DNA of 44,686 nt, taken from the NCBI GenBank assembly GCA_017936345.1, contig JAGBFT010000120.1, forward strand, positions 1 to 44,686, given 5' to 3'. Positions within the stretch are counted from its first letter, which is position 1; the number at the start of each line of letters is the position of its first letter. The notes beneath the pieces are model-generated. The model was not told where the DNA came from. It saw only the letters and a list, made by a program, of their open reading frames with translations, and did no database searches. The stretch comes from Spirochaetaceae bacterium (lineage in GTDB: Bacteria > Spirochaetota > Spirochaetia > Treponematales > Treponemataceae). The position numbers were made by a program, and so were the translations under genes. Of this stretch, positions 7,635 through 16,894 are shown piece after piece.

Positions 7635-9065
7635 GTGAACAAACGTGATTTTCCCCGGATTCATTTTTATGATCAGGATTTCGTAGATATTTATGATAAA
7701 ACGTGGGCTTGGATTCAAGATTATTGGATTGTCCCCACAACAAAGGAAAATAGTACTGACGGATATTTTATATATCCGCAAGATGACAAGCTCATTTTGG
7801 ACCAGCTTGAGTCCATCTTCTCATCATTTTCTCTCGTCTACTCAAATAGGAATTATCCAGCATATCAAAACATTGATTATTTCTATGAAAGACAGGAATC
7901 CAATGGAGCTATTCGCTATAAATATGACTCCCTTTCCAATACCCCCGTTGTGACATCCTCCAACCCAGAGGGTATAGGAATTCCTCTTTTTGCATGGGCT
8001 GAATTCAATTTGTACCACAAATCTGGAAACAAGCGCCGCATAAAGGAGATCATGCCTATCCTCCAAAGATATATGACATGGATAGATACAACCTTTAAGC
8101 AGGAGAACGGGCTGTATTCTGTTCCTATAGAAAGCTGCGGAATGTACGATTCTCCCCGTGAGGGAGCTTTTTATCCCGTTGATTTTAATGCCCTCTTGGC
8201 GGTCAACGCCATGTATATGGCGGCCCTGGGAGATATTCTCAACGACAAGGACATCAATTTCCAGTACAAGAGACAGTATTTTTCACTAAAAACTCGCATC
8301 AATTCCATGATGTGGAACGGGGATACTGCTTTTTATCACGATTTGGATGAAAACCAGCAGCAATTGCCACAAAAAACCATTGCCGGCTTCTTGCCCTTGT
8401 TGGCAGAAATGCCCAATGAAGACAGGGCTACCCAGCTGATTGCCCACCTTTCTGACCAGAAAACCTTTGGAACAGACCACCCCTTCCCCACGTTATCCGC
8501 AGACAGCCCGGACTTTAGCGAGGTGGGAAATGGATTCCACGGAAGTGTTTACCCACCCTTCAACTTTATGGTTATCAAGGGTTTGGAAAAGTACCAAAAA
8601 TGGGATACCGCCCGAGAATGCTCCATTCGTCACCTGTATTACATGATAGACGCAATGTTCCCAAACAACCCGGAGGTTAAGGGAGATTTGTGGGAGGCTT
8701 ATCAACCATGTAGGGAAGGGGTTGCTACAATGGACGGCAACGAAAATTTTCCCCGAAAGCGTTATCTTCCCTATGCAGCCCTTTCTACCATCGCATTGAT
8801 GATTGAAAATGTAATCGGACTTTCCATCAGTTTGCCACGAAAAACTGTGGACTGGATTATTCCTAATCTAGAAATTATGGGCATTGAAAACCTTGCTCTA
8901 AAGCGAAATCTCATTACGATTCTTTCTAACAAGAGCCAACGTGGATGGGAAATCCAAATGGAAAGTGAAAAGCTCTACTATTTCACCATCAATATTCTTG
9001 GACAAAAGAAAAAGACCTTGCCAATTCCCTCCGGCAAGTGTTCAATGCTTATCGATAAACTTTAG
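7635..9065 (+). CDS. Trehalase/MGH1-like alpha,alpha-barrel glycosidase
   Basis: The 476-residue protein has no signal peptide and is probably cytoplasmic. It matches the six-hairpin glycosidase clan that includes trehalases (GH37), GH63 and mannosylglycerate hydrolase. Features are 'SPREGAFYPVDFNALLAVNA' (about 172-191), 'FHGSVYPPFNFMVIKGLEKY' (about 297-317) and 'GDLWEAYQP' (about 350), the last two corresponding to the conserved W-P-P-x-N-Y and W-E-x-Y blocks. The exact substrate is not readable; trehalose, glucosylglycerate or mannosylglycerate are options. A GTG start is chosen because AGGAG lies 6 bases upstream. The Ppx/GppA gene starts 3 bases after its stop, so the two are cotranscribed. 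Confidence 0.75.
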   Translation: MNKRDFPRIHFYDQDFVDIYDKTWAWIQDYWIVPTTKENSTDGYFIYPQDDKLILDQLESIFSSFSLVYSNRNYPAYQNIDYFYERQESNGAIRYKYDSLSNTPVVTSSNPEGIGIPLFAWAEFNLYHKSGNKRRIKEIMPILQRYMTWIDTTFKQENGLYSVPIESCGMYDSPREGAFYPVDFNALLAVNAMYMAALGDILNDKDINFQYKRQYFSLKTRINSMMWNGDTAFYHDLDENQQQLPQKTIAGFLPLLAEMPNEDRATQLIAHLSDQKTFGTDHPFPTLSADSPDFSEVGNGFHGSVYPPFNFMVIKGLEKYQKWDTARECSIRHLYYMIDAMFPNNPEVKGDLWEAYQPCREGVATMDGNENFPRKRYLPYAALSTIALMIENVIGLSISLPRKTVDWIIPNLEIMGIENLALKRNLITILSNKSQRGWEIQMESEKLYYFTINILGQKKKTLPIPSGKCSMLIDKL

Positions 9066-9068
9066 AAT

Positions 9069-10607
9069 ATGACGGAAACAAAGGCCGTTATTGAAATTGG
9101 TTCCACAGGAATAAGGCTTCTGGTGGTGGAGTTAATCCACAATGCCCTTCCTCACCACCAATGGAAGGCGGTGGATAAATCGGAAATGCCTATTCCCATA
9201 GGCCGGGATGTGTTTACTACAGGAATTATTTCTCGGGATACTCTTGTAAGCTGGCTTCATATCATCTACCGGTTTCAAGAGCAGCTTAAAGCTTGGGATA
9301 TTGAGCCAGAGAGTCTTGTTGTCATTGCCACCAGTGCCCTTAGAGCAGCAAAGAACCGTGATGCGGTGCTGGATCGCATTATGGTAAAGACAGGGTGTCG
9401 AGTTCGGGTAATTGATGGCATTGAGCAAAATCGTCTCATGTACCTGGGTGTGTGGAATTCTTTTCAAGAAAACCTGCCCCTACTGGAAGAACACAATGCA
9501 ATTATTCTGGAGGTTGGTGGCGGAGCAACAGATATTATGCTGATGGCACAGGGAAAGATTGCCGGTGTTCACACCCTGCGCCTGGGAACAATAATCATAG
9601 AGCAACACCTTAAATCCATGGCGTCTACAAAGGATACTCGCCGTTTTTTAGAAGACTATATCCGGGTAATGCGAAGCACCATGGATCAGGAGCTTAATTT
9701 TTCCAACATCACTCAGTTTGTAGTCGTGGGACAGGATGCGCAAATTATTGCAAGAAGTTGTGGAAAACAAATTGGTGCAAAGTTGTGGCAAATAAATCGC
9801 GAGCAGTTTTCATCCTTTGCGGAAGAAGTTCAGTCTTATTCAGCAGAAGAATGTGTTCTAAAGTTTAAGCTCTCTTACAATGATGCCCAAACCCTGGCCA
9901 TAACCTTGATGACCTACAGCTTTTTCCTGCATTTTACTCAAGCACAAAGCATCTTGGTTTCTGATACAAACACGAGGGAAGGACTCATTCTCAGTATTAT
10001 TCAGCAGCCAAACCAAGAGCTGCAGGAAAATTTCTTTGCACAAATCATTGCTTCTGCCTGGAACCTGGCGCATCGATATAAAATTGACAAAAATCATGCG
10101 GAAACCGTTCGTCACATTGCCCTCAAGCTTTTTGAAAAGCTAAAAGCCGAACTAGGACTCATTGAAGAAAGCCGCATTCTCCTGGAGGTGGCAGCTATCC
10201 TTCACGACATTGGTATGTTCATCGGGGCAGATGACCACCACCTGCATAGCAGCTATATTATCAGCAATTCAGATATCTTTGGTTTAAACCGTGACCAAAT
10301 CGACATGATTTCTCAAATTGCCTTTGGACATAGGGGAAAAATTGCGCCACGAGACATTCCCAACTTTTCACGACAGGATAGGGAAAGCCGGGTAACTGTT
10401 CTTAAACTGACCGCCTTGCTGAGAATTGCCGATGCCCTTGACAGGGGACATGGACAAAAAATTCAAGACTTTACCATTGATTTTCATTCCGATACACTTA
10501 TAATTAGATGTCCAGATACCCATTCTCTTGCATTGGAACAACGGGCTATTGAAGAAAAGGCTAGCCTTTTTGAAGCGGTATTTGGATACAAGGTGATTCT
10601 CTGCTAA
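9069..10607 (+). CDS. Exopolyphosphatase / guanosine pentaphosphatase (Ppx/GppA) with HD domain
   Basis: The protein is 512 residues long. Residues 1-300 form the actin-like Ppx/GppA fold: phosphate loop 'IEIGSTGIRLLVVEL' (about 8-22), an 'SALRAAKNRD' segment and 'LEVGGGATDIMLM' near 150. Residues 330-490 are an HD-type domain with 'ILHDIG' containing H379-D380 and a downstream 'FGHRG'. The enzyme would hydrolyse polyphosphate ends or pppGpp. The next gene is polyphosphate kinase, so both arms of polyphosphate turnover are adjacent. The gene starts 3 bases after the glycosidase stop without an evident ribosome-binding site, which suggests translational coupling. Which substrate dominates cannot be read from sequence. 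Confidence 0.9.
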   Translation: MTETKAVIEIGSTGIRLLVVELIHNALPHHQWKAVDKSEMPIPIGRDVFTTGIISRDTLVSWLHIIYRFQEQLKAWDIEPESLVVIATSALRAAKNRDAVLDRIMVKTGCRVRVIDGIEQNRLMYLGVWNSFQENLPLLEEHNAIILEVGGGATDIMLMAQGKIAGVHTLRLGTIIIEQHLKSMASTKDTRRFLEDYIRVMRSTMDQELNFSNITQFVVVGQDAQIIARSCGKQIGAKLWQINREQFSSFAEEVQSYSAEECVLKFKLSYNDAQTLAITLMTYSFFLHFTQAQSILVSDTNTREGLILSIIQQPNQELQENFFAQIIASAWNLAHRYKIDKNHAETVRHIALKLFEKLKAELGLIEESRILLEVAAILHDIGMFIGADDHHLHSSYIISNSDIFGLNRDQIDMISQIAFGHRGKIAPRDIPNFSRQDRESRVTVLKLTALLRIADALDRGHGQKIQDFTIDFHSDTLIIRCPDTHSLALEQRAIEEKASLFEAVFGYKVILC

Positions 10608-10636
10608 GCCCTAAATAACAGGGCTGGCGGTTTTTT
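10607..10636 (+). terminator. Weak intrinsic terminator between ppx and ppk
   Basis: AGCCCT (10607-10612) and AGGGCT (10620-10625) form a 6-base stem with a 7-base loop. A short GGCGG stretch and six T residues follow. It starts at the stop codon of the Ppx/GppA gene, 15 bases before the ppk ATG, so it may lower readthrough into ppk. Confidence 0.5.
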
Positions 10637-10650
10637 GTGAGATTGCAAAT

Positions 10651-12783
10651 ATGGCAGAACATTTATTCTTTAATCGTGAACTTTCTTGGATTGAGTTTAA
10701 CAATCGGGTTTTGTACGAGGCTCTCCGCAAGGACATTCCCCTTGTGGAGCGACTTAAATTCTTAGCCATAGTCTCATCTAATTTTGATGAATTTTTTATG
10801 GTACGGGTTGCAGGTCTTAAACATCAGCTGCTCCACAATCCAGAAGAACGAGACCTTGCAGGTTTTACCGCCGCCCAACAGCTTGAACAAATCTCCAGTC
10901 GCTGTCATCAAGTAGTAAATCTTCAATACAAGACCTTGATGGAACAGGTTCTTCCTGACTTAGCAGAAAAGGGAATAGAGTATGTCTCACCAAAGAACTA
11001 CACGGAAAAACACCACCAGTTCACTAAAACTAAATTTATTCAAGAGATTTTTCCCCTGCTTACTCCCATTCGCACGGATGGAGTTTGCTTTCCGCACATA
11101 TCAAACCTAATGCTTCATGGAGCCTTTGCCCTGGAGCAGCTTTCAAAAAGCGAGGAAAAAAATCCCTTTGCTCCCACTGAGGACAATATTCCCGTGGCAA
11201 TTGTCCAGATTCCCAGCAGTCTTCCTAGGATTGTAAGGCTTCCCTACGACGGAGAAAATCCAGAGGCAGTGCAGTTTACCTTGCTTGATGACATTATCTA
11301 TCAGTATGCAACCATGTTATTCCCAGGCTACAAGGTTGCAGAGGGAATGCTGTTCAAGGTTACCCGCGATGCAGACTTTGCTGTGGATGAGGACGAATCC
11401 ATTGATTTGTCAGAAGCTATGGAAGCAGTCCTAGAAAAGAGACAATCCTCCTTGCCGGTGCGTCTCCTCTGCACAAGAACTACCCGTTACCTAAAAAATT
11501 TTCTTCAAGAAAAACTGAATCTTTCTGAACAAGACGTTTATGCAGTAGAAGGGCCCATTGATCCTTCTACCCTGTTGGACATAGCAGATTATCCTCAAGC
11601 CGCACCCCTTTCCTACGAAAAATGGGAGCATTACTATCCACCCCTGCTGGAAAAGGGGCAGCCCCTGTGGAGCACCCTAAAACGGCGGGACGTGCTTATC
11701 CACGTTCCCTTTGAATCCTATGACCCAGTGGTGTCTTTTTTGAACGATGCAGCCGATGACCCCAACACCCTGGCCATAAAAATGACCCTCTACAGAACCA
11801 GTGGAAATTCTCCCATCATTCGGGCATTGGAACGGGCTGCCAAAAAAGGAAAGCACGTTACTGTTTTTGTGGAATTAAAGGCTCGTTTTGATGAAAAGCA
11901 AAATCTTTCCTGGGCAAACCAGCTGGAAAAGGCAGGAGTTGTTGTTGTACAGGGGATTGTCCACCTAAAGGTACACGGAAAGCTCCTTCTTGTAGTGAGA
12001 AAAGAAGAGACGGGAATGTATCGTTATGTTCACCTTGCCACAGGAAACTACAATGACAAGACAGCAAAACTCTATGTTGATATGTCCCTGTTTACCACAA
12101 ACCCAGAAATAGCCAACGATGCAACCTTGTTCTTTAACATTATTTCCGGTTATTCCATGATTCTACCAATGGAACGCATGGTTATGGCTCCCATTACCCT
12201 AAAAAGCCGCTTGCTCGATTTAATTGAACGAGAAATTCAGCTTTCCACCGAGGGGGTTCCCGGTCTTATTGTGGCAAAGATGAACAGTCTGGGTGACGAA
12301 CAAATCATTCAAAAACTGTACGAGGCCAGCCAAAATGGAGTACGGGTATTGCTGAACGTGCGGGGAATCTGCATGCTGGTGCCTGGCGTTCCGGGACAGA
12401 GTGAGAACATCCAGGTTGTAAGCATTATTGACAGGTATTTGGAACATACAAGAATCTTCTACTTCCAGAACGGAGGTTCAGAGGAATTATACCTTTCTAG
12501 TGCCGACTGGATGCCCCGCAACATGGAGAAAAGGGTGGAATTGATGTTCCCCGTTTTGCAGGAAGAAGTTTTTAAGGATGTGAAGAGAATCCTCAATATG
12601 TACTTTGAAGACACTTCCCACGCCCACACCCTCCAAAGTGACGGCAGCTGGATACCCATTGAACCAGTACCAGGGCAAGCTCCAGTGCGAGTACAAGAAC
12701 AGCTGCAATCAATGTACAAGCAGCGGGTTGAGACATGTAACACCACCGTTCCTATTGAGTTTATAGTACGGAGACGGGGATAA
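10651..12783 (+). CDS. ppk1: Polyphosphate kinase
   Basis: The 710-residue protein has the expected PPK1 length. It opens with the family start 'FFNRELSWIEFNNRVLYEA' and continues through the middle domain ('PLLTPIRTDG...FPHISNLML'). It carries the two phospholipase-D-like catalytic halves. The phosphorylated histidine is expected at H442 in 'LKVHGKLLLVVRKE', followed by 'YVHLATGNYNDKTAKLY'. It polymerises the gamma-phosphate of ATP into inorganic polyphosphate, reversibly, at the inner membrane. It lies between the polyphosphatase-like gene and a YgjV membrane-protein gene. Start ATG at 10651 has only a weak ribosome-binding site. The family call is essentially certain. Confidence 0.97.
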   Translation: MAEHLFFNRELSWIEFNNRVLYEALRKDIPLVERLKFLAIVSSNFDEFFMVRVAGLKHQLLHNPEERDLAGFTAAQQLEQISSRCHQVVNLQYKTLMEQVLPDLAEKGIEYVSPKNYTEKHHQFTKTKFIQEIFPLLTPIRTDGVCFPHISNLMLHGAFALEQLSKSEEKNPFAPTEDNIPVAIVQIPSSLPRIVRLPYDGENPEAVQFTLLDDIIYQYATMLFPGYKVAEGMLFKVTRDADFAVDEDESIDLSEAMEAVLEKRQSSLPVRLLCTRTTRYLKNFLQEKLNLSEQDVYAVEGPIDPSTLLDIADYPQAAPLSYEKWEHYYPPLLEKGQPLWSTLKRRDVLIHVPFESYDPVVSFLNDAADDPNTLAIKMTLYRTSGNSPIIRALERAAKKGKHVTVFVELKARFDEKQNLSWANQLEKAGVVVVQGIVHLKVHGKLLLVVRKEETGMYRYVHLATGNYNDKTAKLYVDMSLFTTNPEIANDATLFFNIISGYSMILPMERMVMAPITLKSRLLDLIEREIQLSTEGVPGLIVAKMNSLGDEQIIQKLYEASQNGVRVLLNVRGICMLVPGVPGQSENIQVVSIIDRYLEHTRIFYFQNGGSEELYLSSADWMPRNMEKRVELMFPVLQEEVFKDVKRILNMYFEDTSHAHTLQSDGSWIPIEPVPGQAPVRVQEQLQSMYKQRVETCNTTVPIEFIVRRRG

Positions 12784-12793
12784 GGAGATGGAG

Positions 12794-13396
12794 ATGATTT
12801 TAGGAATGACGGTGATGGAGTTTATTGGTCAGGTTTTTGGACTGATTGCAGTGATAATCTCCTTTGTGGCATACCAAATGCCCACCCAAAAGAAAATCCT
12901 CTTTATGAATCTGCTGGTAACAATAGCCATCCTGCTGAACTATGCCTTTATCGGGGCTGTAACGGGCATGATGTTGAATGTGGTTTGCGTAATCCGCAAC
13001 CTCATTTTTATGAATCGGGAAAAAAAGATTTTCTCCTACAAATTTTATCCGTATCTTTTGATGGTCATTATCGGCGGATTGAGTTTTTTTACCAGCGAAG
13101 GAGCCTATTCCATTCTCATCACTATTGGATTGATTATAAACACCTTTGCCCTGTCTCTTACCAATCCCCAGGCTACCCGCTACTGTATGGCAATTTCCTG
13201 TAGCTTTATATTCTCCTACAACATCTTTGTGTTCTCCATTGGGGGAATGATAAACGAGGCGGTGGCAATCATCTCTTCTGTCTTGGGAATCATTCGGTTT
13301 AGAAGGACTGCAAAAGTCCTAAAGGCTGGAAAGTCCGATTCCTCAGCGATTACATCTTCCTCAGAATCAAACTCCCCAGCAGTGGAGGAAAACTAG
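12794..13396 (+). CDS. YgjV-family inner-membrane protein
   Basis: About 200 residues with six hydrophobic segments across residues 5-165 and a Ser-rich cytoplasmic tail. The opening 'FIGQVFGLIAVIISFVAYQ' and 'CVIRNLIFMNREKK' match the YgjV family, whose function is not established. Two in-frame ATGs are possible, at 12788 and 12794. I chose 12794 because the AAGGAG element ends 6 bases before it but directly abuts the first ATG. It starts about 10 bases after the ppk stop, so it is cotranscribed with ppk. Its stop codon overlaps that of the convergent fucosidase gene in a shared CTAG. Confidence 0.82.
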   Translation: MILGMTVMEFIGQVFGLIAVIISFVAYQMPTQKKILFMNLLVTIAILLNYAFIGAVTGMMLNVVCVIRNLIFMNREKKIFSYKFYPYLLMVIIGGLSFFTSEGAYSILITIGLIINTFALSLTNPQATRYCMAISCSFIFSYNIFVFSIGGMINEAVAIISSVLGIIRFRRTAKVLKAGKSDSSAITSSSESNSPAVEEN

Positions 13397-14703
13397 TCTT
13401 TTTTTAGCTTAATTTTAAGAACTGTATCTATGGGGTCTGGCAATGGGTAGGTAAATACAGGATCCTCTCCAAAGGATACAAAACTTATATCCTTGTACAA
13501 GGCTGTATTCCAGCCATAACCAGGTCTTACCTGGCTGCCATTAGCCAGGTAATGTACAGATTCCAGCTTTTCTGGGGGAACACCAATAATCGGCAGGGCT
13601 CCCAGAGGAGGCTCTTGTACATGAGCATAGATGGTGTCACCCTTTTGGGTGTAGCGTCCCCATTCAGGTTTAGGCAAGGAACTGATACCGCAACCGTATA
13701 TGCTCTCGCCGTTTAGTTCCATCCATTGACCTATTTCCTTCAAAAGGATTTCGCTTTCCTTGGGGAAATTACCGCGGGCATCAGGGCCCACATTCATAAT
13801 CATGTTGCCCCCCTTGCTAACACATTCCACCAACTTACGAACAATCATTTTGGAGGACTTGAATTCATGGTCAAAATTGCAGTAGCCCCAGTGATTGTTC
13901 ATGGTGGCGCACAGTTCCCAGGTCACGGGATGACCTGTTTCATCTACAACACCAGCGGGGGGCAACAGCTGTTCTGGACTTACAAAGTCCCCGCTGTAAA
14001 TTGAGGGACTGGTAGTAAGGAGGCTACCGTGCTTGTCTCCGTTTCCCTCCAGACGATTGTCGATGATGACATTTGGTTGATACTGCCGAACCATATCAAT
14101 AAGTTCACTAGCCCGCCATTTTTCTCCAGTCATGTCACCGTAAGCAAAGTCAAACCAAAGAATATCCAGTTGTCCATAATTCGTAACCAATTCCCTTACC
14201 TGATTGTGCATAAACTCCAAATAACGGGGAAAATTAATTTGCTCGTCCTTATAGGCTTCGTTATTCCGCATAGGATGATATAAATCCCCGTATTTTGGGT
14301 AATCAGGATGATGCCAGTCAATGATTGAAAAATACAATCCAGCCTTAATACCTTCTTCATGACAAGCATCAACAAATTCCTTCACTAGGTCCCGTCCCGC
14401 CTTGGTATTGGTGCACTTGTAGTCAGTATAGGCTGTATCAAAGAGACAAAATCCATCATGGTGCTTGGCAGTAAGAACAATGTACTTCATTCCTGCTGCC
14501 TTGGCCATCTTAACCCATTTCCGTGGATTATAATCCACAGGATTAAACTGGTGAAAGTAGGGCTCGTACTCTTCAATAGATAACTCTTCGTGGGAACGTA
14601 CCCATTCACCACGGGCGGGGATGGCATACAATCCCCAATGGATAAACATACCAAACCTAGCCTCTCGGAACCATTCCGTGCGCTTCCAGATTTCTGGGGT
14701 CAT
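13393..14703 (-). CDS. Alpha-L-fucosidase, family GH29
   Basis: The 436-residue protein shows the GH29 barrel from its start: 'WFREARFGMFIHWGLYAIPA' (11-30), 'YIVLTAKHHDGFCLFD' (74-89) and 'DILWFDFAYGD' with the probable nucleophile D185. It has no signal peptide, so it should release fucose from oligosaccharides after import. It ends in a short beta domain. It is the last gene of the sugar operon: its ATG overlaps the TGA of the oxidoreductase gene (ATGA) with AGGAGA upstream. The partner genes make a fucose-containing substrate likely, though GH29 also includes enzymes of other fine specificity. Confidence 0.93.
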   Translation of the reverse strand: MTPEIWKRTEWFREARFGMFIHWGLYAIPARGEWVRSHEELSIEEYEPYFHQFNPVDYNPRKWVKMAKAAGMKYIVLTAKHHDGFCLFDTAYTDYKCTNTKAGRDLVKEFVDACHEEGIKAGLYFSIIDWHHPDYPKYGDLYHPMRNNEAYKDEQINFPRYLEFMHNQVRELVTNYGQLDILWFDFAYGDMTGEKWRASELIDMVRQYQPNVIIDNRLEGNGDKHGSLLTTSPSIYSGDFVSPEQLLPPAGVVDETGHPVTWELCATMNNHWGYCNFDHEFKSSKMIVRKLVECVSKGGNMIMNVGPDARGNFPKESEILLKEIGQWMELNGESIYGCGISSLPKPEWGRYTQKGDTIYAHVQEPPLGALPIIGVPPEKLESVHYLANGSQVRPGYGWNTALYKDISFVSFGEDPVFTYPLPDPIDTVLKIKLKKD

Positions 14704-16004
14704 AGACTCTCCTGTGATGTATAAAAATCAGCCATTTGGACAAGGGCTCCATTGGAAAGCCGGCTTTTTTCTGCTGCCAAGGCAATGAGGTGGCTTTCCA
14801 CAGACTGCAGGGCATCGCTGCGGTTTTTGCTCCCTGCAGAACCATTCCGGGATGTTTCTGGTGACAGTTTTTCTGCCACCATTTCTACAAAGGTCTTCAT
14901 CATGAGGGTATCACTACCACTGTGACCTGTAGGGGGAACCTGTAGGGTAAATTCGGTTTTGTTGCCACTAGCAAAGTTCACCAGAGTAACCTTGTTGTCT
15001 TCCATGCAACCGGTAATTTGACCCAGAGTCCCCTGAAGATTAATGTTCCGCTGACAATTTTCTGTAAAGGCACTCATTGTAAGGCTTGCAGTAATGTCAT
15101 CTTCAAATACCATGTTTACAATTTGATGGTCAACAACATCGTTGTCACAACGATACACACAACGACCGTATGGCCCCCTTGCAAGAGCCCGTAAGACAGC
15201 CTCATCTGTATCTTCTATGGCCACGACTCTTCTGAGATTTCCAGAGGGAGCCTGTGGGTTTTCCAAGTAGAACCGTGGTGCATAGAAGGGGCAATCATCA
15301 CGATGGCTACAGCCTTCCAAACAGTGGCTGGGAGTATTGGCAGGGGTATTTTCTTTCCTAAAGACCTTTAAACTCCCAAAGCTAGAAACAGCCTTGCAGG
15401 ATTTTCCTACCAGCCACAAAAGGATGTCAAAGTCGTGGCAGCATTTTGCCAAAATCATGGGACAGGATTCTTTCGTGTTGCGCCAATTCCCCCGAACAAA
15501 ACTATGGGCCATATGCCACCATCCCACGCTTTCCATATGCTGAATGTTTACCAATTCTCCGATGGCTCCCTGATCCAGCAGTTCCTTTATCTTGGAAAAG
15601 AAGGCGGAATACCTAAGAACGTGGGCCACACTGATAATGCCGTCGTGTTTTTGGGCAAGTTCTCTAATAGCCAGCAGTTCTGTTTTATCTGGAGTAATGG
15701 GCTTTTCAATCAGAATTTGATAGCCTAGCTCCACAGCCTTTAGCAGTGGCTCATAGTGCATCCTATCTTGAGTACAAATAAAGGCACAATCAGCCATCTT
15801 GGGCTGGGCAAGAAGCTCTTCCCAGCTGGCAAAACTTCGGTCAGAAGAAATACCGTGAATTTTGCAGAATTCCTCCCGTCTGTCTTGGCGTGGCTCAGCC
15901 ACTGCTACAAATTCTATTTCGTTGGGATAGGCCAGCGCATATTCAGCATAGGCATCTGCCCCTCTGTGACCAGCTCCCATCAAAATTGCAGTAAGTTTCC
16001 TCAT
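14700..16004 (-). CDS. Gfo/Idh/MocA-family sugar oxidoreductase
   Basis: With the ATG at 16004 the protein has 434 residues. It opens with the dinucleotide loop G-A-G-H-R-G (residues 10-15) and has the family hallmark E100-K101-P102. A C-terminal alpha/beta substrate domain follows, with a Cys-rich insertion 'CLEGCSHRDDCPFYAPRFY' seen in some members. It would oxidise or epimerise a sugar with NAD(P). The start was chosen because AGGAGG lies 5 bases upstream. A longer reading frame to 16115 runs into the permease gene without a better start. It lies between the permease and fucosidase genes, so it may act on fucose or the released glycan (inference). Confidence 0.9.
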   Translation of the reverse strand: MRKLTAILMGAGHRGADAYAEYALAYPNEIEFVAVAEPRQDRREEFCKIHGISSDRSFASWEELLAQPKMADCAFICTQDRMHYEPLLKAVELGYQILIEKPITPDKTELLAIRELAQKHDGIISVAHVLRYSAFFSKIKELLDQGAIGELVNIQHMESVGWWHMAHSFVRGNWRNTKESCPMILAKCCHDFDILLWLVGKSCKAVSSFGSLKVFRKENTPANTPSHCLEGCSHRDDCPFYAPRFYLENPQAPSGNLRRVVAIEDTDEAVLRALARGPYGRCVYRCDNDVVDHQIVNMVFEDDITASLTMSAFTENCQRNINLQGTLGQITGCMEDNKVTLVNFASGNKTEFTLQVPPTGHSGSDTLMMKTFVEMVAEKLSPETSRNGSAGSKNRSDALQSVESHLIALAAEKSRLSNGALVQMADFYTSQESL

Positions 16005-16012
16005 TACTCCTC

Positions 16013-16882
16013 CTAACCCTTGACTGCTCCACCAGACAATGCTTCTATGAAGAATTTGTTGAATATACAATACAAGATGATTGGTGGCAAAATAATCACC
16101 ACAATGGCGGAACACATACCGTTATAGTCGGTACGGGTAGGGGCAGTAAATGCAGACAGGAGGGCTGGAACAGGCATCTTTGTTCGACTTATAACTACCA
16201 AGGAGGCCCAGTAGTATTCGTTCCAGTTGTTCAAAAAGGCCAGGACACCAGCAGTCAAGATACCAGGCCGGGCAATGGGAAAGATAACCCGCCACCAGGT
16301 TTGAACATAACCACAACCGTCAATTCGTGCTGCATCCTCCAAATCCCTGGGGATGTTCAAGTAGTAGTTTTTGATAACAAAGAAGCTGACGGCAATGCCG
16401 CTACAAGCGTAAATCAAAATCAGGGCACTACGAGTGTCGTAAATTCCCAGGCGATTGATTAAGTTATACACGGGGAAGGTGAGCGCTGTGGCAGGAATGA
16501 ACATAGTAGTATATAAAAGCGTACTTACAAAGCCCCTTCCACGGAATTCAAAGCGAGCGATAACATAGGCAGACATGGAAATCATCATAATGCTGACAAC
16601 TACAGACATACCTGCAATGAAAAAACTGTTTCCAAAGTACTGGAATACATTCAAATCACGAATGGTGGAGATGTATCCCCCAAGATAGATGGATTCCGGC
16701 AGGGCAAAACCCGGACGAGCCAGGGGATTTTCCTTGAAGCTGGCAAGAACAAGCCATACCAAGGGTCCCAGGGCAACCAACAGGCCCCATGCCAAACAAA
16801 AATAAGTGAACCAACGGCTCCAACGAGACATGGCCTCGATACTACGATAACCAGCGGGTTTTTTTAGCAAGAAATTTGTCAT
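16013..16882 (-). CDS. Carbohydrate ABC transporter permease (MalG type)
   Basis: About 289 residues with six membrane helices. The EAA loop that contacts the ATPase is visible as 'DLEDAARIDGCGYVQTWWRV' followed by 'IFPIARPGI'. It is the second of two paired permeases for one sugar importer. The ATG at 16882 is preferred over 16888: AGGAGG lies 7 bases before the first but only 1 base before the second. No ATPase gene is present in the operon, so a shared ATPase elsewhere must energise transport. Confidence 0.94.
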   Translation of the reverse strand: MTNFLLKKPAGYRSIEAMSRWSRWFTYFCLAWGLLVALGPLVWLVLASFKENPLARPGFALPESIYLGGYISTIRDLNVFQYFGNSFFIAGMSVVVSIMMISMSAYVIARFEFRGRGFVSTLLYTTMFIPATALTFPVYNLINRLGIYDTRSALILIYACSGIAVSFFVIKNYYLNIPRDLEDAARIDGCGYVQTWWRVIFPIARPGILTAGVLAFLNNWNEYYWASLVVISRTKMPVPALLSAFTAPTRTDYNGMCSAIVVIILPPIILYCIFNKFFIEALSGGAVKG

Positions 16883-16894
16883 AGCCATACCTCC

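Noticed and set aside
16005..16115. Upstream extension of the oxidoreductase frame
   Set aside because: It overlaps the permease gene, while the ATG at 16004 has AGGAGG and begins the cofactor-binding strand directly.
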